A DNA stretch of 64,000 nt, from positions 62,001 through 126,000 of the forward strand of contig JAQWRT010000092.1 in assembly GCA_029243605.1 (NCBI GenBank), in the 5' to 3' direction. Positions 17,459 to 25,017 of this stretch are shown here, in pieces (within the stretch, counting starts at the first letter, position 1; every line of letters starts with the position of its first letter). The translations under genes were made by a program, and so were the position numbers. The notes beneath the pieces were generated by a model. That model did no database searches. It worked only from the letters and a program-made list of their open reading frames with translations, and was not told where the DNA came from. The DNA is from Myxococcota bacterium. Lineage in GTDB: Bacteria; Myxococcota_A; UBA9160; UBA4427.

Positions 17459-18370
17459 ATGACAAAACAAGAGACTGACCGAGCCGAACAGACCTATCCC
17501 CTCCGCACAGTCTCCAGGCTGACGGGGCTCTCCCCGGAACTCCTTCGGGCCTGGGAGAATCGCCATGGGATCGTGCGCCCCTTCCGAACTCCCGGCGGTA
17601 CTCGGCGATACAGCGCGGCCGAACTCGAGCGGCTGCAGCTCGTCAAGGCTGCGGTAGATGCAGGCAATCGTATCGGTAAGGTTGCGAAGATGGACGCCGC
17701 CGAGTTGCGCCAACAATCCAGTGCGGTTGACACCAAGCAGAGCGCCGACTTCGACATCATTTTGAAAGCCTTCGAAAATCTTGACGACGTGACTGCTCAA
17801 CGCTCACTCTCTTTGCAACTCGCGACTCTGGGGCCGGCACGGTTTGCTCGCGAGATCGCTCTCCCCCTGATGTACGAAATCGGCGAGCGCTGGTCGAAGG
17901 GAGAAATGGGCATTGCCTCAGAGCATCTGGCGAGCGGACTCTTTCGATCCCTGCTCGGGTCAGCGCTTCAGCCCACAGCCAGCTCGGTTCTGAGCCCAAG
18001 AATTATTTTCGCAACTCCCACTGGAGAACGACACGAGTTCGGTCTTCTCATAGCGGCTCTGACCGCTCTGGGCGCAGGAGCGAATCCACTCTTTCTCGGT
18101 ACTGATATTCCTGTGGAAGATCTCCTTGAGGCAGTCGACCAATCTCGCCCAGCGGCTCTGGCTTTGAGCTTGGTCACACTCCCGACAGCTCAGGCGAATA
18201 GAGTGGTGCGAGCGTTGCGTGGAGGAATGCCCGCCGACGTCAACCTCTGGATTGGCGGATCGGGTGCGGTCGATCTCGAGATCCCCAGTTCGGTAGAACG
18301 AATCGGAAGCCTCGATGAACTTGAGCAGCGTGTGGCACTTCTGGTCGTTGACCGCGCGGTTTCGCGCTGA
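17459..18370 (+). CDS. MerR-type B12-binding photoreceptor regulator, CarH/LitR type
   Basis: This 303-residue protein has an N-terminal MerR winged helix (residues 13-75, including GLSPELLRAWENRHG and TPGGTRRYS). A helical-bundle domain carries Trp145 and Glu155-His156, the W-x9-EH signature that caps adenosylcobalamin. The C-terminal Rossmann-like B12 domain has GERHEFG, where His192 is the expected lower cobalt ligand. In CarH/LitR proteins a dark tetramer represses DNA and light breaks the Co-C bond to release it. All key residues are present, so photosensing with AdoCbl is strongly predicted. Neighbours are a PNPOx-like protein, a renalase-like FAD protein and a SOUL protein. This looks like a light-response island. 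Confidence 0.9.
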   Translation: MTKQETDRAEQTYPLRTVSRLTGLSPELLRAWENRHGIVRPFRTPGGTRRYSAAELERLQLVKAAVDAGNRIGKVAKMDAAELRQQSSAVDTKQSADFDIILKAFENLDDVTAQRSLSLQLATLGPARFAREIALPLMYEIGERWSKGEMGIASEHLASGLFRSLLGSALQPTASSVLSPRIIFATPTGERHEFGLLIAALTALGAGANPLFLGTDIPVEDLLEAVDQSRPAALALSLVTLPTAQANRVVRALRGGMPADVNLWIGGSGAVDLEIPSSVERIGSLDELEQRVALLVVDRAVSR

Positions 18371-18377
18371 GGGTGTC

Positions 18378-18824
18378 ATGAAAATCAAAGGTCCCTGGAC
18401 AAACGATCAGGCAAGATTTTTTTTGGACGAGTCGACGATACCTCTACGGATCGCCTGCCAAGGAGCATCGGGCTACCCGCTCATCGCATCACTTTGGTAC
18501 CTGCGAGAAGGAGAGACTCTATGGTGTGCCACCCAGCGAGGGTCTGGTCTGGCTGCACGCCTTTCAAAGGATGGGAAATGCGCGTTCGAGGTCTCGGTGG
18601 AAGCCCCTCCCTATCGTGGAGTGCGCGGTTCCGCGCTGGCAACCCTGCATCCGAATCGCGGAGAGGAGGTTCTCCGGGGTCTGATCCGCCGCTATCACGG
18701 ATCGACTGGGTCCACCTTCGCTCGGTTGCTGCTCGATAAGGTCGAGAGCGAGGTGGCCATCGCTCTCCATGCCCGAAATTTGACCTCCTGGGACTTCAAT
18801 AAGCGCATGAAGACCGAGGCCTAA
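18378..18824 (+). CDS. Pyridoxamine 5'-phosphate oxidase-like split-barrel protein
   Basis: The 148-residue protein starts at an ATG 8 bases after the regulator's stop, so it is co-transcribed with it. The pattern ASLWYLREGETLWCATQRGS then GLAARLSKDGKCAFEVSVE and YRGVRGSALATLHP follows the PNPOx-like split barrel. There, two strands and an SxxARxLxxxP/G loop bind FMN, heme, F420 or biliverdin. A catalytic role is not readable. Within this light-response set it might bind a flavin or a tetrapyrrole product. Soluble; no signal peptide or membrane segment. Confidence 0.7.
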   Translation: MKIKGPWTNDQARFFLDESTIPLRIACQGASGYPLIASLWYLREGETLWCATQRGSGLAARLSKDGKCAFEVSVEAPPYRGVRGSALATLHPNRGEEVLRGLIRRYHGSTGSTFARLLLDKVESEVAIALHARNLTSWDFNKRMKTEA

Positions 18825-19915
18825 GCACTTACCCACACAGGAAAATTCATCCAGATGGCCCTCCTTGGTTCGGACCGGGGGGGAGGGGAGGGGAATCGGG
18901 AGGGGTTCAGGCTTATGAGAGCCGGGTTGATCGCCCCGGCCAGGCCGAGGCCGCTGTTGAAAGCGTGCTCGATTCCGGCCCCCTGCATCCAGTCTCCGCA
19001 AATTCCTAAGCCCGATTGAGGAAGCCAAAGAAAGGGTTGGCCGAGAGGTTGGGTCGCCCGGGCAAAGCGCCAAGGGTGAGTATCCCACGAACTCGGCATG
19101 GGTAGTTTTCGACGGGTCGCTTGGCCTAGAGCTCCGAGTAAGAGTTGGCTGACTTCTTCGAGATGGGTATCCATATTCTCTGCGCTCCACTCGGGGTTCG
19201 ATTGCAGCACCCAGGACTCTCCGGACGGAGTCCCTTCGGTTGGCATTCGATTCATCCAGGCCAAGGGAGAGTCTTTGATTCGAGCCATCGCGAATCCAAG
19301 GTCCAAGGGGCTATCGAAATAGAGCATCAGCGAGTGAACGGGTTCCATCTCAATCTTGGAAACAAGAGAACTCAGGTGTCGAGATATCGTGAGTAGTGCG
19401 GTGACCTGAGGTGCTGGAGTCGCTACCACGACTGCACCGAATCCCGATACGTCTTCGCCCCCCTCAAGGGTCAGTCGCCAATCGCCCGGCGATCCATGGA
19501 TTTGGTGGACCCGCGTAGAAAAATGAATTTTCACTCGGCTCGCGAGATCTCGGACCAGGGCGCTCATGCCAGGAATGCCTCGGTAGTGGAGAGGCTCTTC
19601 TTTGGAGAGAGTTTTTTCCCCATGCGACAAGGTAAAAATGGGATCCCTCAACGGCTCGGCGATTCCCCTCCGGCACCAGTCCTTTAGTTTGTGAGAAAAC
19701 TCTGGGGTTGAGCAGGTGAAGTTCGGCGCGCCGTGGTTGAAGCCGCCCCAATCGCTGCGGCGTGTCGAAGCCCTTCCGCCGGTCCCCCGAGCCTTTTCGA
19801 AAACCACGACCTCTCTGCCTTGCTCCCTTAAGCGGGCTGCAGCAGACAAGCCCGCTATGCCCGCGCCGATGATGGCGATGGGGCCTTGATTGATTCGAGT
19901 CTCTGAGGTTTTCAT
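18821..19915 (-). CDS. Renalase-like FAD-dependent amine oxidase/NAD(P)-binding oxidoreductase
   Basis: The 364-residue protein from ATG 19915 has the FAD dinucleotide motif AIIGAGIAGLSAAARLREQG (residues 13-32), then VVVFEKARGTGGRASTRR. This matches renalase-like and protoporphyrinogen-oxidase-like flavoproteins. A C-terminal GLGICGDWMQGAGIEHAFNS loop places the FAD pyrophosphate. The longer open frame upstream (to 20134) is proline/arginine-rich with no conserved look, so I reject that start. The last 3 codons overlap the end of the convergent PNPOx-like gene. Such proteins often accompany LitR-type regulators. Candidate substrates are reduced nicotinamide isomers or pigment precursors; unproven. 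Confidence 0.75.
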   Translation of the reverse strand: MKTSETRINQGPIAIIGAGIAGLSAAARLREQGREVVVFEKARGTGGRASTRRSDWGGFNHGAPNFTCSTPEFSHKLKDWCRRGIAEPLRDPIFTLSHGEKTLSKEEPLHYRGIPGMSALVRDLASRVKIHFSTRVHQIHGSPGDWRLTLEGGEDVSGFGAVVVATPAPQVTALLTISRHLSSLVSKIEMEPVHSLMLYFDSPLDLGFAMARIKDSPLAWMNRMPTEGTPSGESWVLQSNPEWSAENMDTHLEEVSQLLLGALGQATRRKLPMPSSWDTHPWRFARATQPLGQPFLWLPQSGLGICGDWMQGAGIEHAFNSGLGLAGAINPALISLNPSRFPSPPPRSEPRRAIWMNFPVWVSA

Positions 19916-20260
19916 CTTGTTTTCATTTCTATTCGTGCTGGATGCACGCGGGTTTTGATTCGGCTCCGGGAACAATCTATCCGGGCAAGGGGTGGGCACC
20001 TTTATGCCATGGGTCGCCTCGATGGAAACGCGCCTCTGCAAAAGCCCGGGTCGGCGTCGAGAAGGCCCGAGCGATGGCTGCGCCTTGGGTTGCGTCTTTG
20101 GCCGAGGGCGGGGTGCGGAGTGGTCGAAGGACACGCCGTCTCTGGTCTGGGTTTCCTCGGGCAGAGTCCGGGGCAGGCGGTCCCGGGAGGCGTCCGGGGG
20201 TGTACGGAATCTCGGTACGACTTGAAAAGCATCTGAACAGTTTTGCCAAAAGTCGATAAA

Positions 20261-20283
20261 TGTTAAGATAAAAACTATACAAA
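20261..20283. promoter_or_regulatory. Candidate CarH/LitR-type operator copy 2
   Basis: TGTTAAGATAAAAACTATACA at 20261-20281 differs by one base from the copy at 17296-17316. It lies between the divergent renalase-like (minus strand) and SOUL (plus strand) genes. On the minus strand it yields TTAACA, a weaker -35 than copy 1. TATACA at 20276-20281 might act as a -10 for the SOUL gene. A shared site at both ends of the island supports one regulon. Confidence 0.55.
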
Positions 20284-20407
20284 TGGAATTTTGTCGACTA
20301 GCCTTGGGTCCTGGTTGATCAAGCGACCGGTGGACCGCCCGCCCAGCAGGGCTCGGGGGGCCGGTGGCAGAATCGTGTGGGCCCGGCGGGCTCGGATCGG
20401 AGATCGG

Positions 20408-20995
20408 ATGGTCACGAGAGGATTATTCTTGGTCGGTGTTTTAGGAGGTCTCTTCTCGAGCTTCGAAGCCGTGGGCTATGAGAGCCGGGCTTACGAGGTC
20501 ACGGAAAGTGACGGTGTGTTTGAGGTCCGCGATTACCCGTCGGTGGTGGTCGCTGAAACGGTGCTCCCTGGAGAGTTCGATGACGTGGGGAGCAACGCTT
20601 TTCGGATGCTCTTTCGATACATCTCGGGGAGCAACGAGCCGTCCCAGGAGATCGCGATGACGACTCCGGTGACCCAACAGGCAAAGGGAGACCGCTACAA
20701 GGTCGCGTTCCTGATGCCGTCGGAATACACCCTGGGGAGCCTCCCCGCGCCCGGAGATGAAAGGATCGAAATTCGGTCAGAGCAGGGCGGACGCTTCGCT
20801 TGCGTCCGTTACTCCGGGTTCTGGAGTCAGTCTAATTACGAAAAAAACTTATCGAGGCTTCAGACCTGGATTTCCCAGCGCGGTTTTGAGGTGGTGGGCG
20901 AGCCGGTCTGGGCGCGCTACGACCCGCCCTTCAAACCCTGGTTTATGCGCCGCAACGAGATCTGGCTCCCCATTGCAGAGCCCGGGCTTCTCTAG
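20408..20995 (+). CDS. SOUL family heme-binding protein, exported
   Basis: The 195-residue protein begins at an ATG with GGAGATC upstream. It has an N-terminal hydrophobic signal (GLFLVGVLGGLFSSFEAVG). The SOUL domain follows: YESRAYEVTESDGVFEVRDY, the DVGSNAFRMLFRYISGSN block, and the strongly conserved EIAMTTPVTQ (residues 118-127). The SOUL family binds heme or other tetrapyrroles weakly in a distorted barrel. Export to the periplasm is predicted from the signal. It lies at the far end of the light-response island and shares the repeated 17-nt element upstream. Binding of a photosensitising porphyrin is a plausible role. Confidence 0.85.
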   Translation: MVTRGLFLVGVLGGLFSSFEAVGYESRAYEVTESDGVFEVRDYPSVVVAETVLPGEFDDVGSNAFRMLFRYISGSNEPSQEIAMTTPVTQQAKGDRYKVAFLMPSEYTLGSLPAPGDERIEIRSEQGGRFACVRYSGFWSQSNYEKNLSRLQTWISQRGFEVVGEPVWARYDPPFKPWFMRRNEIWLPIAEPGLL

Positions 20996-21133
20996 CGAGT
21001 GCCGAGGCTGCGGCTGCGCAGCAGTCTCACTCGGCCCGTCGGCGGCGAAGGGCGCGAAGACAGCAACCCAATCCGGATTGCTTGGGCGGTTGATCGCCGG
21101 GATCTCGCTGCTGACCCGGTGGCCCTCTTGGCC

Positions 21134-21242
21134 CTAGGCCGCTCCCGTGCCGGACACGAGAAGCCAGATGCCGCCTGCCAGGACGATGCCCGCGGCGAGT
21201 ACGAGCACTCTCGCTGCTTTGTTCAGTTCCGAAGAACTCATC
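21134..21242 (-). CDS. Tiny membrane protein, 35 residues
   Basis: ATG at 21242 preceded by AGAGGGG about 11 bases away gives MSSSELNKAARVLVLAAGIV followed by LAGGIWLLVSGTGAA. This is a short polar head followed by one transmembrane segment with glycine zippers. The longer upstream open frame to 21376 does not look coding (Cys/Pro/Ser rich). The size and single helix resemble the 59-residue protein at the other end of the light-response island, but the sequences are not alike. It is convergent with the SOUL gene. A real but unstudied small protein is likely; I cannot assign a family. Confidence 0.45.
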
Positions 21243-21351
21243 GTTGGTCGTCCCCTCTGGCGTAAAGCGAATTTGTACCTACTAAGGAGGTGGCACCAGG
21301 AACCGTTTGGTGTCGGAGGAGTAGGGCTTTTACACCAGGAATATGCGTTCA

Positions 21352-21390
21352 GAGGGTGGGAGGGCACTCTCGCCACCCTCCCGGCCTTTT
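21352..21390. terminator. Inverted repeat, possible transcription terminator
   Basis: GAGGGTGG (21352-21359) pairs perfectly with CCACCCTC (21373-21380), followed after CCGG by CCTTTT. A competing fold uses GGGAGGG with CCCTCCC. The element lies between the small membrane protein gene and the GMC small-subunit gene, both on the minus strand. On that strand the flanking base run is AAAAGG before the stem, so termination would work better for plus-strand transcripts coming from the SOUL gene. Confidence 0.4.
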
Positions 21391-21421
21391 GGCCCCCGGG
21401 GGCATAACCGCGCTGGTCCCC

Positions 21422-21919
21422 TCAGCCCTCTTCTTCTTCGCGTTCGGGCCCGGGTTTGTAGATCGGCTCCATCGCCCTCACCGGTCCAAGCAGGGACCAG
21501 TTGGTTTCTGCCAGGGCGTAGCCTCCCGGATGGGCCGGTCGAGCCTCAAGACCCAGGGCCTCGACCACGGCCTCGGCGCCGTAGTAGCGAATGAGGGTCT
21601 GGCTGACGGCGCTCCCAATCACCTCGGGATGGTCCGCCCCGAGCCCTCTGACGATTTCCTCCCGAGTGTCGAGGTCGAGGGATGCGAAATTCTCTCCGGC
21701 CTCTTGGGGGCTGCGATCAAGGATCAGATCCAGGAGAGGCCCGTAGACGAGTTGCGCCTCCTCGCTGGGCATCTCTCGAAACTCCGCGAGTTGCGAAGCC
21801 CCGGGCATGGCGCCGTTCGCCTTGGACGAAGGAATCAACGTCTCGACTAGGGAGAGGAGCAGGCCTCGCTCGGTGCCTGCTTCCACCTTGTTCGGTTTTT
21901 CGTCGTGCCCATCGGCCAT
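21422..21919 (-). CDS. Gluconate 2-dehydrogenase subunit 3-like protein
   Basis: The 165-residue protein starts at an ATG with AAGGACG upstream, 11 bases after the stop of the GMC oxidoreductase gene. Pairing with a GMC flavoprotein and the helical region from LLLSLVETLIPSSKANGAMP fit the gluconate dehydrogenase small-subunit fold. In that family the motif reads LxaladtliPgd..pGa. Usual family members carry a Tat signal; none is visible here, so the complex may be cytoplasmic. The C-terminus is acidic. The role would be assembly or stability of the flavoprotein. The open frame extending to 22084 overlaps the neighbour and is rejected. Confidence 0.65.
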   Translation of the reverse strand: MADGHDEKPNKVEAGTERGLLLSLVETLIPSSKANGAMPGASQLAEFREMPSEEAQLVYGPLLDLILDRSPQEAGENFASLDLDTREEIVRGLGADHPEVIGSAVSQTLIRYYGAEAVVEALGLEARPAHPGGYALAETNWSLLGPVRAMEPIYKPGPEREEEEG

Positions 21920-21930
21920 GATCGTCCTTG

Positions 21931-23538
21931 TTAGTCGAAGAGATTGGCCAGGCGACTCTTTATCTGGTCGGCGATATAAAGCGCTAGTGCCTGGATCGTG
22001 GGAGTGGGGTTCACGCCGGCCGAGGTGACGAAGATGCTCCCGTCCACGACGAAGAGGTTCTTGACATCGTGGGAGCGGCCCCACTCGTTGACCACCGAAT
22101 CCTCCGAGTCAACGCCCATACGCGCCGTTCCGAGTTGGTGCCACCCGGCGTTGGGCAGTGGCGATTGCACGATGATATCACGCGCCCCAGCTTCTCTGAG
22201 GACATCACTGGCCCGCTCGGCACCGTGCCTCAGCATTCTGCGGCTGTTCTCGCCCAGTGTGTAGTTGATTTTGGGTGCTGGGATTCCATCGGAGTCCACG
22301 AGCTCCGGATCAAGAGTGACCGTGTTGTGGTGTTCGGGAAGGTCCTCGCAGATCGCCGAAAGGGCAGCCACACGATTGAAATACGCACCGAATGTTTCGT
22401 GATGCTCCGACCCCCAGCCAACCCTGCCGTTCCCCAGCCCCATTAACGCTGTTGTCACTGGCCCAAAACCACGGCTCGATTGCAGTGTGTAGCCTCGGTG
22501 AAAGCCCCGGCTTGAATCGGTCTCGTAGAACTCCTGACTCCATAGGGCACAACCGATCGGGCCCTTATAGCTATCCAGAGGGTCGGCAAAGACACCTTGT
22601 ACGTAAGCATAGGGATGATGCATGAGGTTTTTTCCGACGAGCCCAGATCGATTCGCGAGCCCAGCAGGAAAATGGGCCGATTTTGAATTGAGAAGCAGGC
22701 GTGGAGTACCGATGCCGTTACAAGCAAGGACGACGATCTCTGCGTCAGCACGATTTTCGTTGCCGTCCGCGTCGTAGTAGATCACGCCGGTTGCCATGTC
22801 TTGATCGTCCACGAGGATTTCGCGCACCCGGGACCGAGTTCGCAATTCGACGCCTGCACGCTCTGCAGCGGGCCAATAGGTCAGGTCGGTGCTTGACTTG
22901 GCACCTTGGGAGCAACCGCTCATGCAGGGTCCAAGGTTCACGCACTGGTCCCGTCCCTGATAGGGACGAGTGGCGATTGCGCTGTCCGAGGGCCACCAGT
23001 GCCAGCCGAGTTGGTTGAAGCCATTGGCCAACTTCTCGCCGACCCGGCCGAGGGGGACAGGGGGCAATTGAACTTCCTTGGGCGGGTAGGCTGGGTCTCC
23101 AGCAAGGCCGGCCACGCCGACCATCCGATCGTTCTCCGCGTAGAACGGTTCTAGCTTTTCGTAGTCGAGGGGCCAGTCGTCACCCACCCCGTCGAGCGTC
23201 TTGGTCCGGAAGTCCGAAGGATGGAAGCGAGGGAAATGCCCCGCGTAAAGCACTGTTCCGCCGCCGACACCGTTGTAGTTCGCGATGGAAATGGGTGAAT
23301 CGCTGACATTGATGGGGTAGTCCTCGCGCCGGCGTCGGGTGTTGGGGTTGTAGGAGTGAGGGCCCAATTGCAGGATCTCGCTCTCCCTCTGGGTGCTCGG
23401 GTAGTCGCTCGGGTTCGGCCAGTCGCCTTGCTCAAGGCAGACGATTCGCATCCCGGTCTCAGCAAGGCTCCAGGCGATCGCGGCGCCAGAGGCTCCTGCG
23501 CCGACGATAAGAACGTCAATCGGGTCTATGCGAGTCAT
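21931..23538 (-). CDS. GMC family FAD-dependent oxidoreductase
   Basis: The 535-residue protein has the ADP-binding motif VLIVGAGASGAAIAWSLAE at residues 9-27. The GMC block IANYNGVGGGTVLYAGHFPR lies near residue 90, and a Cys-rich CVNLGPCMSGCSQGAKSS appears mid-protein. The C-terminal GMC signature is PNAGWHQLGTARMG followed by SIFVTSAGVNPTPTIQALAL, with the catalytic His in GWHQLGT. This is the large-subunit type of gluconate/sorbose/cholesterol dehydrogenases that oxidise alcohols to carbonyls. The small subunit follows 11 bases downstream. No cytochrome c subunit is adjacent, so the electron acceptor is unknown. Confidence 0.88.
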   Translation of the reverse strand: MTRIDPIDVLIVGAGASGAAIAWSLAETGMRIVCLEQGDWPNPSDYPSTQRESEILQLGPHSYNPNTRRRREDYPINVSDSPISIANYNGVGGGTVLYAGHFPRFHPSDFRTKTLDGVGDDWPLDYEKLEPFYAENDRMVGVAGLAGDPAYPPKEVQLPPVPLGRVGEKLANGFNQLGWHWWPSDSAIATRPYQGRDQCVNLGPCMSGCSQGAKSSTDLTYWPAAERAGVELRTRSRVREILVDDQDMATGVIYYDADGNENRADAEIVVLACNGIGTPRLLLNSKSAHFPAGLANRSGLVGKNLMHHPYAYVQGVFADPLDSYKGPIGCALWSQEFYETDSSRGFHRGYTLQSSRGFGPVTTALMGLGNGRVGWGSEHHETFGAYFNRVAALSAICEDLPEHHNTVTLDPELVDSDGIPAPKINYTLGENSRRMLRHGAERASDVLREAGARDIIVQSPLPNAGWHQLGTARMGVDSEDSVVNEWGRSHDVKNLFVVDGSIFVTSAGVNPTPTIQALALYIADQIKSRLANLFD

Positions 23539-23849
23539 GGAATAGTCTCACCTCTCGGCCTCAGTATGCATCAGGTTTTGCCGCGACAAAACGTCAGATA
23601 CCAGAACGAATCGTCAAAATGACCCGGTCTGGGAAGCTTTTCGAGGGAACCAATTTGGTTGACCCGCAGAGGACTCCGTCCGGAGCAATTTGTCATCGGG
23701 TCGGCCCATGCCCTGGACCAGCGCCGTGCCGCGCGTCTGTGCTGACTCTCCGGAGACAAGAGAGGGCCGAAGACTTTGCAGGGCGGGATCGGTCACCATA
23801 CAATTTCCCGAGTTGCTCGGTTTTGTCAGTTAAAGGAATCCGCCGACTC

Positions 23850-24977
23850 ATGGCCCTGGAAGCGCTGCAGTCATCCTCGCCGCTTATCGTGTATTTCGAT
23901 TTCAAGAGCCCCTACGCCTACCTGGCGGTGGAACCTACCCGCGCATTGGAACGCGAACTTGGAGTCACCTTCGATTGGAGGCCCTTTGTCTTGGATATCC
24001 CCAGTTATCTGGGCAGTGCCAAACTCGACAAGGCGGGTAAGGTGGCGCAGCAAAATCGTACGGCCGGACAGTGGTCGGGTGTGAAATACGCCTATTACGA
24101 TTGCCGTCGCTACGCGAATCTAGACAGCCGGATCGTTCGCGGAACGAAAAAGATTTGGGATACCCATCTAGTCGCTACGGCGATGCTCTGGGCGAGGGAT
24201 CACGACCGTTCGATCATGGATCGATTTATGGATCTCGTCTGTCTTCCATTCTGGAAGCGCGAGTTCGACCCCGAGGCGATGGAGGTCGTCACCGGCGCTC
24301 TCTCGGCGGCAGGGGCCGATGGTGAGGGGTTCGCCAACTGGGCTCAGTCCGAAGGGTTCGCGCTCAACGCCCGACTTCAGCAAGAGGCCTTCGCTGCAGG
24401 TGTCTACGGCGTGCCGACCTATGTCCTCGATGGTGAGATGTATTTCGGCCGAGAGCACCTGCCACGACTGGGTTGGGAGTTGGCGGGGAAGTCCGGTCCA
24501 GCGCCCGATATTGGTTACGCGGTCGGCTCCTCGACCTCAATCGACCAGCCAAGGCCCAAGAGCATTAGCATCGGCGTAGACGGAAGCCTGGATAGTCTAC
24601 TGGCATTCCCCGCGTTGAAATCGCTTCTGGATCGCTACGATTTGGAAGCCGAGTGGGTTGAGGTAGAGCCTCGAAGAGCTGGAAGCCTGCCGCCAAGAGA
24701 AGACCAGTCACGGGGTGCGCTCCACAAGCATTTCCGGCTGCGCAATCGGCGGGCCGACCTTGAAAGGTATACCCCGGAAGAGCTGAAAAACGAGGATCTC
24801 CGGGAAGCATTGGCCGCGGCATTGAAGACGCATGGTCTTGTTCTTGGGCAGGAGGGCCCCGCCGAAGTTCGCCGTTCCGCTCTTCCTGGGATCGTGGTTA
24901 AGATCGACGAAGAGTTGTATATCGGCAGGCAGCACCTGCCCCTGATCGCGCTTCATTTGGCAAGCGGATCGAGCTAG
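23850..24977 (+). CDS. DsbA-family protein, HCCA-isomerase-like domain plus partial second domain
   Basis: The 375-residue protein begins at ATG 23850 with AAAGGA upstream. Residues 12-210 form a thioredoxin-fold DSBA/2-hydroxychromene-2-carboxylate isomerase domain: VYFDFKSPYAYLAVEPTRAL, with Ser in place of the first catalytic Cys. It ends in FAAGVYGVPTYVLDGEMYFG. Residues 230-370 repeat the theme in shortened form (ISIGVDGSLDSLLAFPALKS then GIVVKIDEELYIGRQHLPL). This looks like a fused or duplicated second domain that lost its middle. HCCA isomerases are glutathione-dependent and act in aromatic catabolism. A GST-like gene lies convergent next door, in keeping with glutathione chemistry. 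Confidence 0.7.
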   Translation: MALEALQSSSPLIVYFDFKSPYAYLAVEPTRALERELGVTFDWRPFVLDIPSYLGSAKLDKAGKVAQQNRTAGQWSGVKYAYYDCRRYANLDSRIVRGTKKIWDTHLVATAMLWARDHDRSIMDRFMDLVCLPFWKREFDPEAMEVVTGALSAAGADGEGFANWAQSEGFALNARLQQEAFAAGVYGVPTYVLDGEMYFGREHLPRLGWELAGKSGPAPDIGYAVGSSTSIDQPRPKSISIGVDGSLDSLLAFPALKSLLDRYDLEAEWVEVEPRRAGSLPPREDQSRGALHKHFRLRNRRADLERYTPEELKNEDLREALAAALKTHGLVLGQEGPAEVRRSALPGIVVKIDEELYIGRQHLPLIALHLASGSS

Positions 24978-25017
24978 CCAGGCGCACAAGCCGCTCCTGT
25001 TTTTGAGAAAACAGGAT

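Noticed and set aside
19916-20134. N-terminal extension of the renalase-like protein
   Set aside because: Pro/Arg/Gln-rich with no conservation pattern, and the FAD motif normally begins within 20 residues of the start.
17023-20995. Carotenoid synthesis cluster
   Set aside because: No crtB, crtI, crtE or photolyase gene is present; only the regulator type is shared with such clusters.
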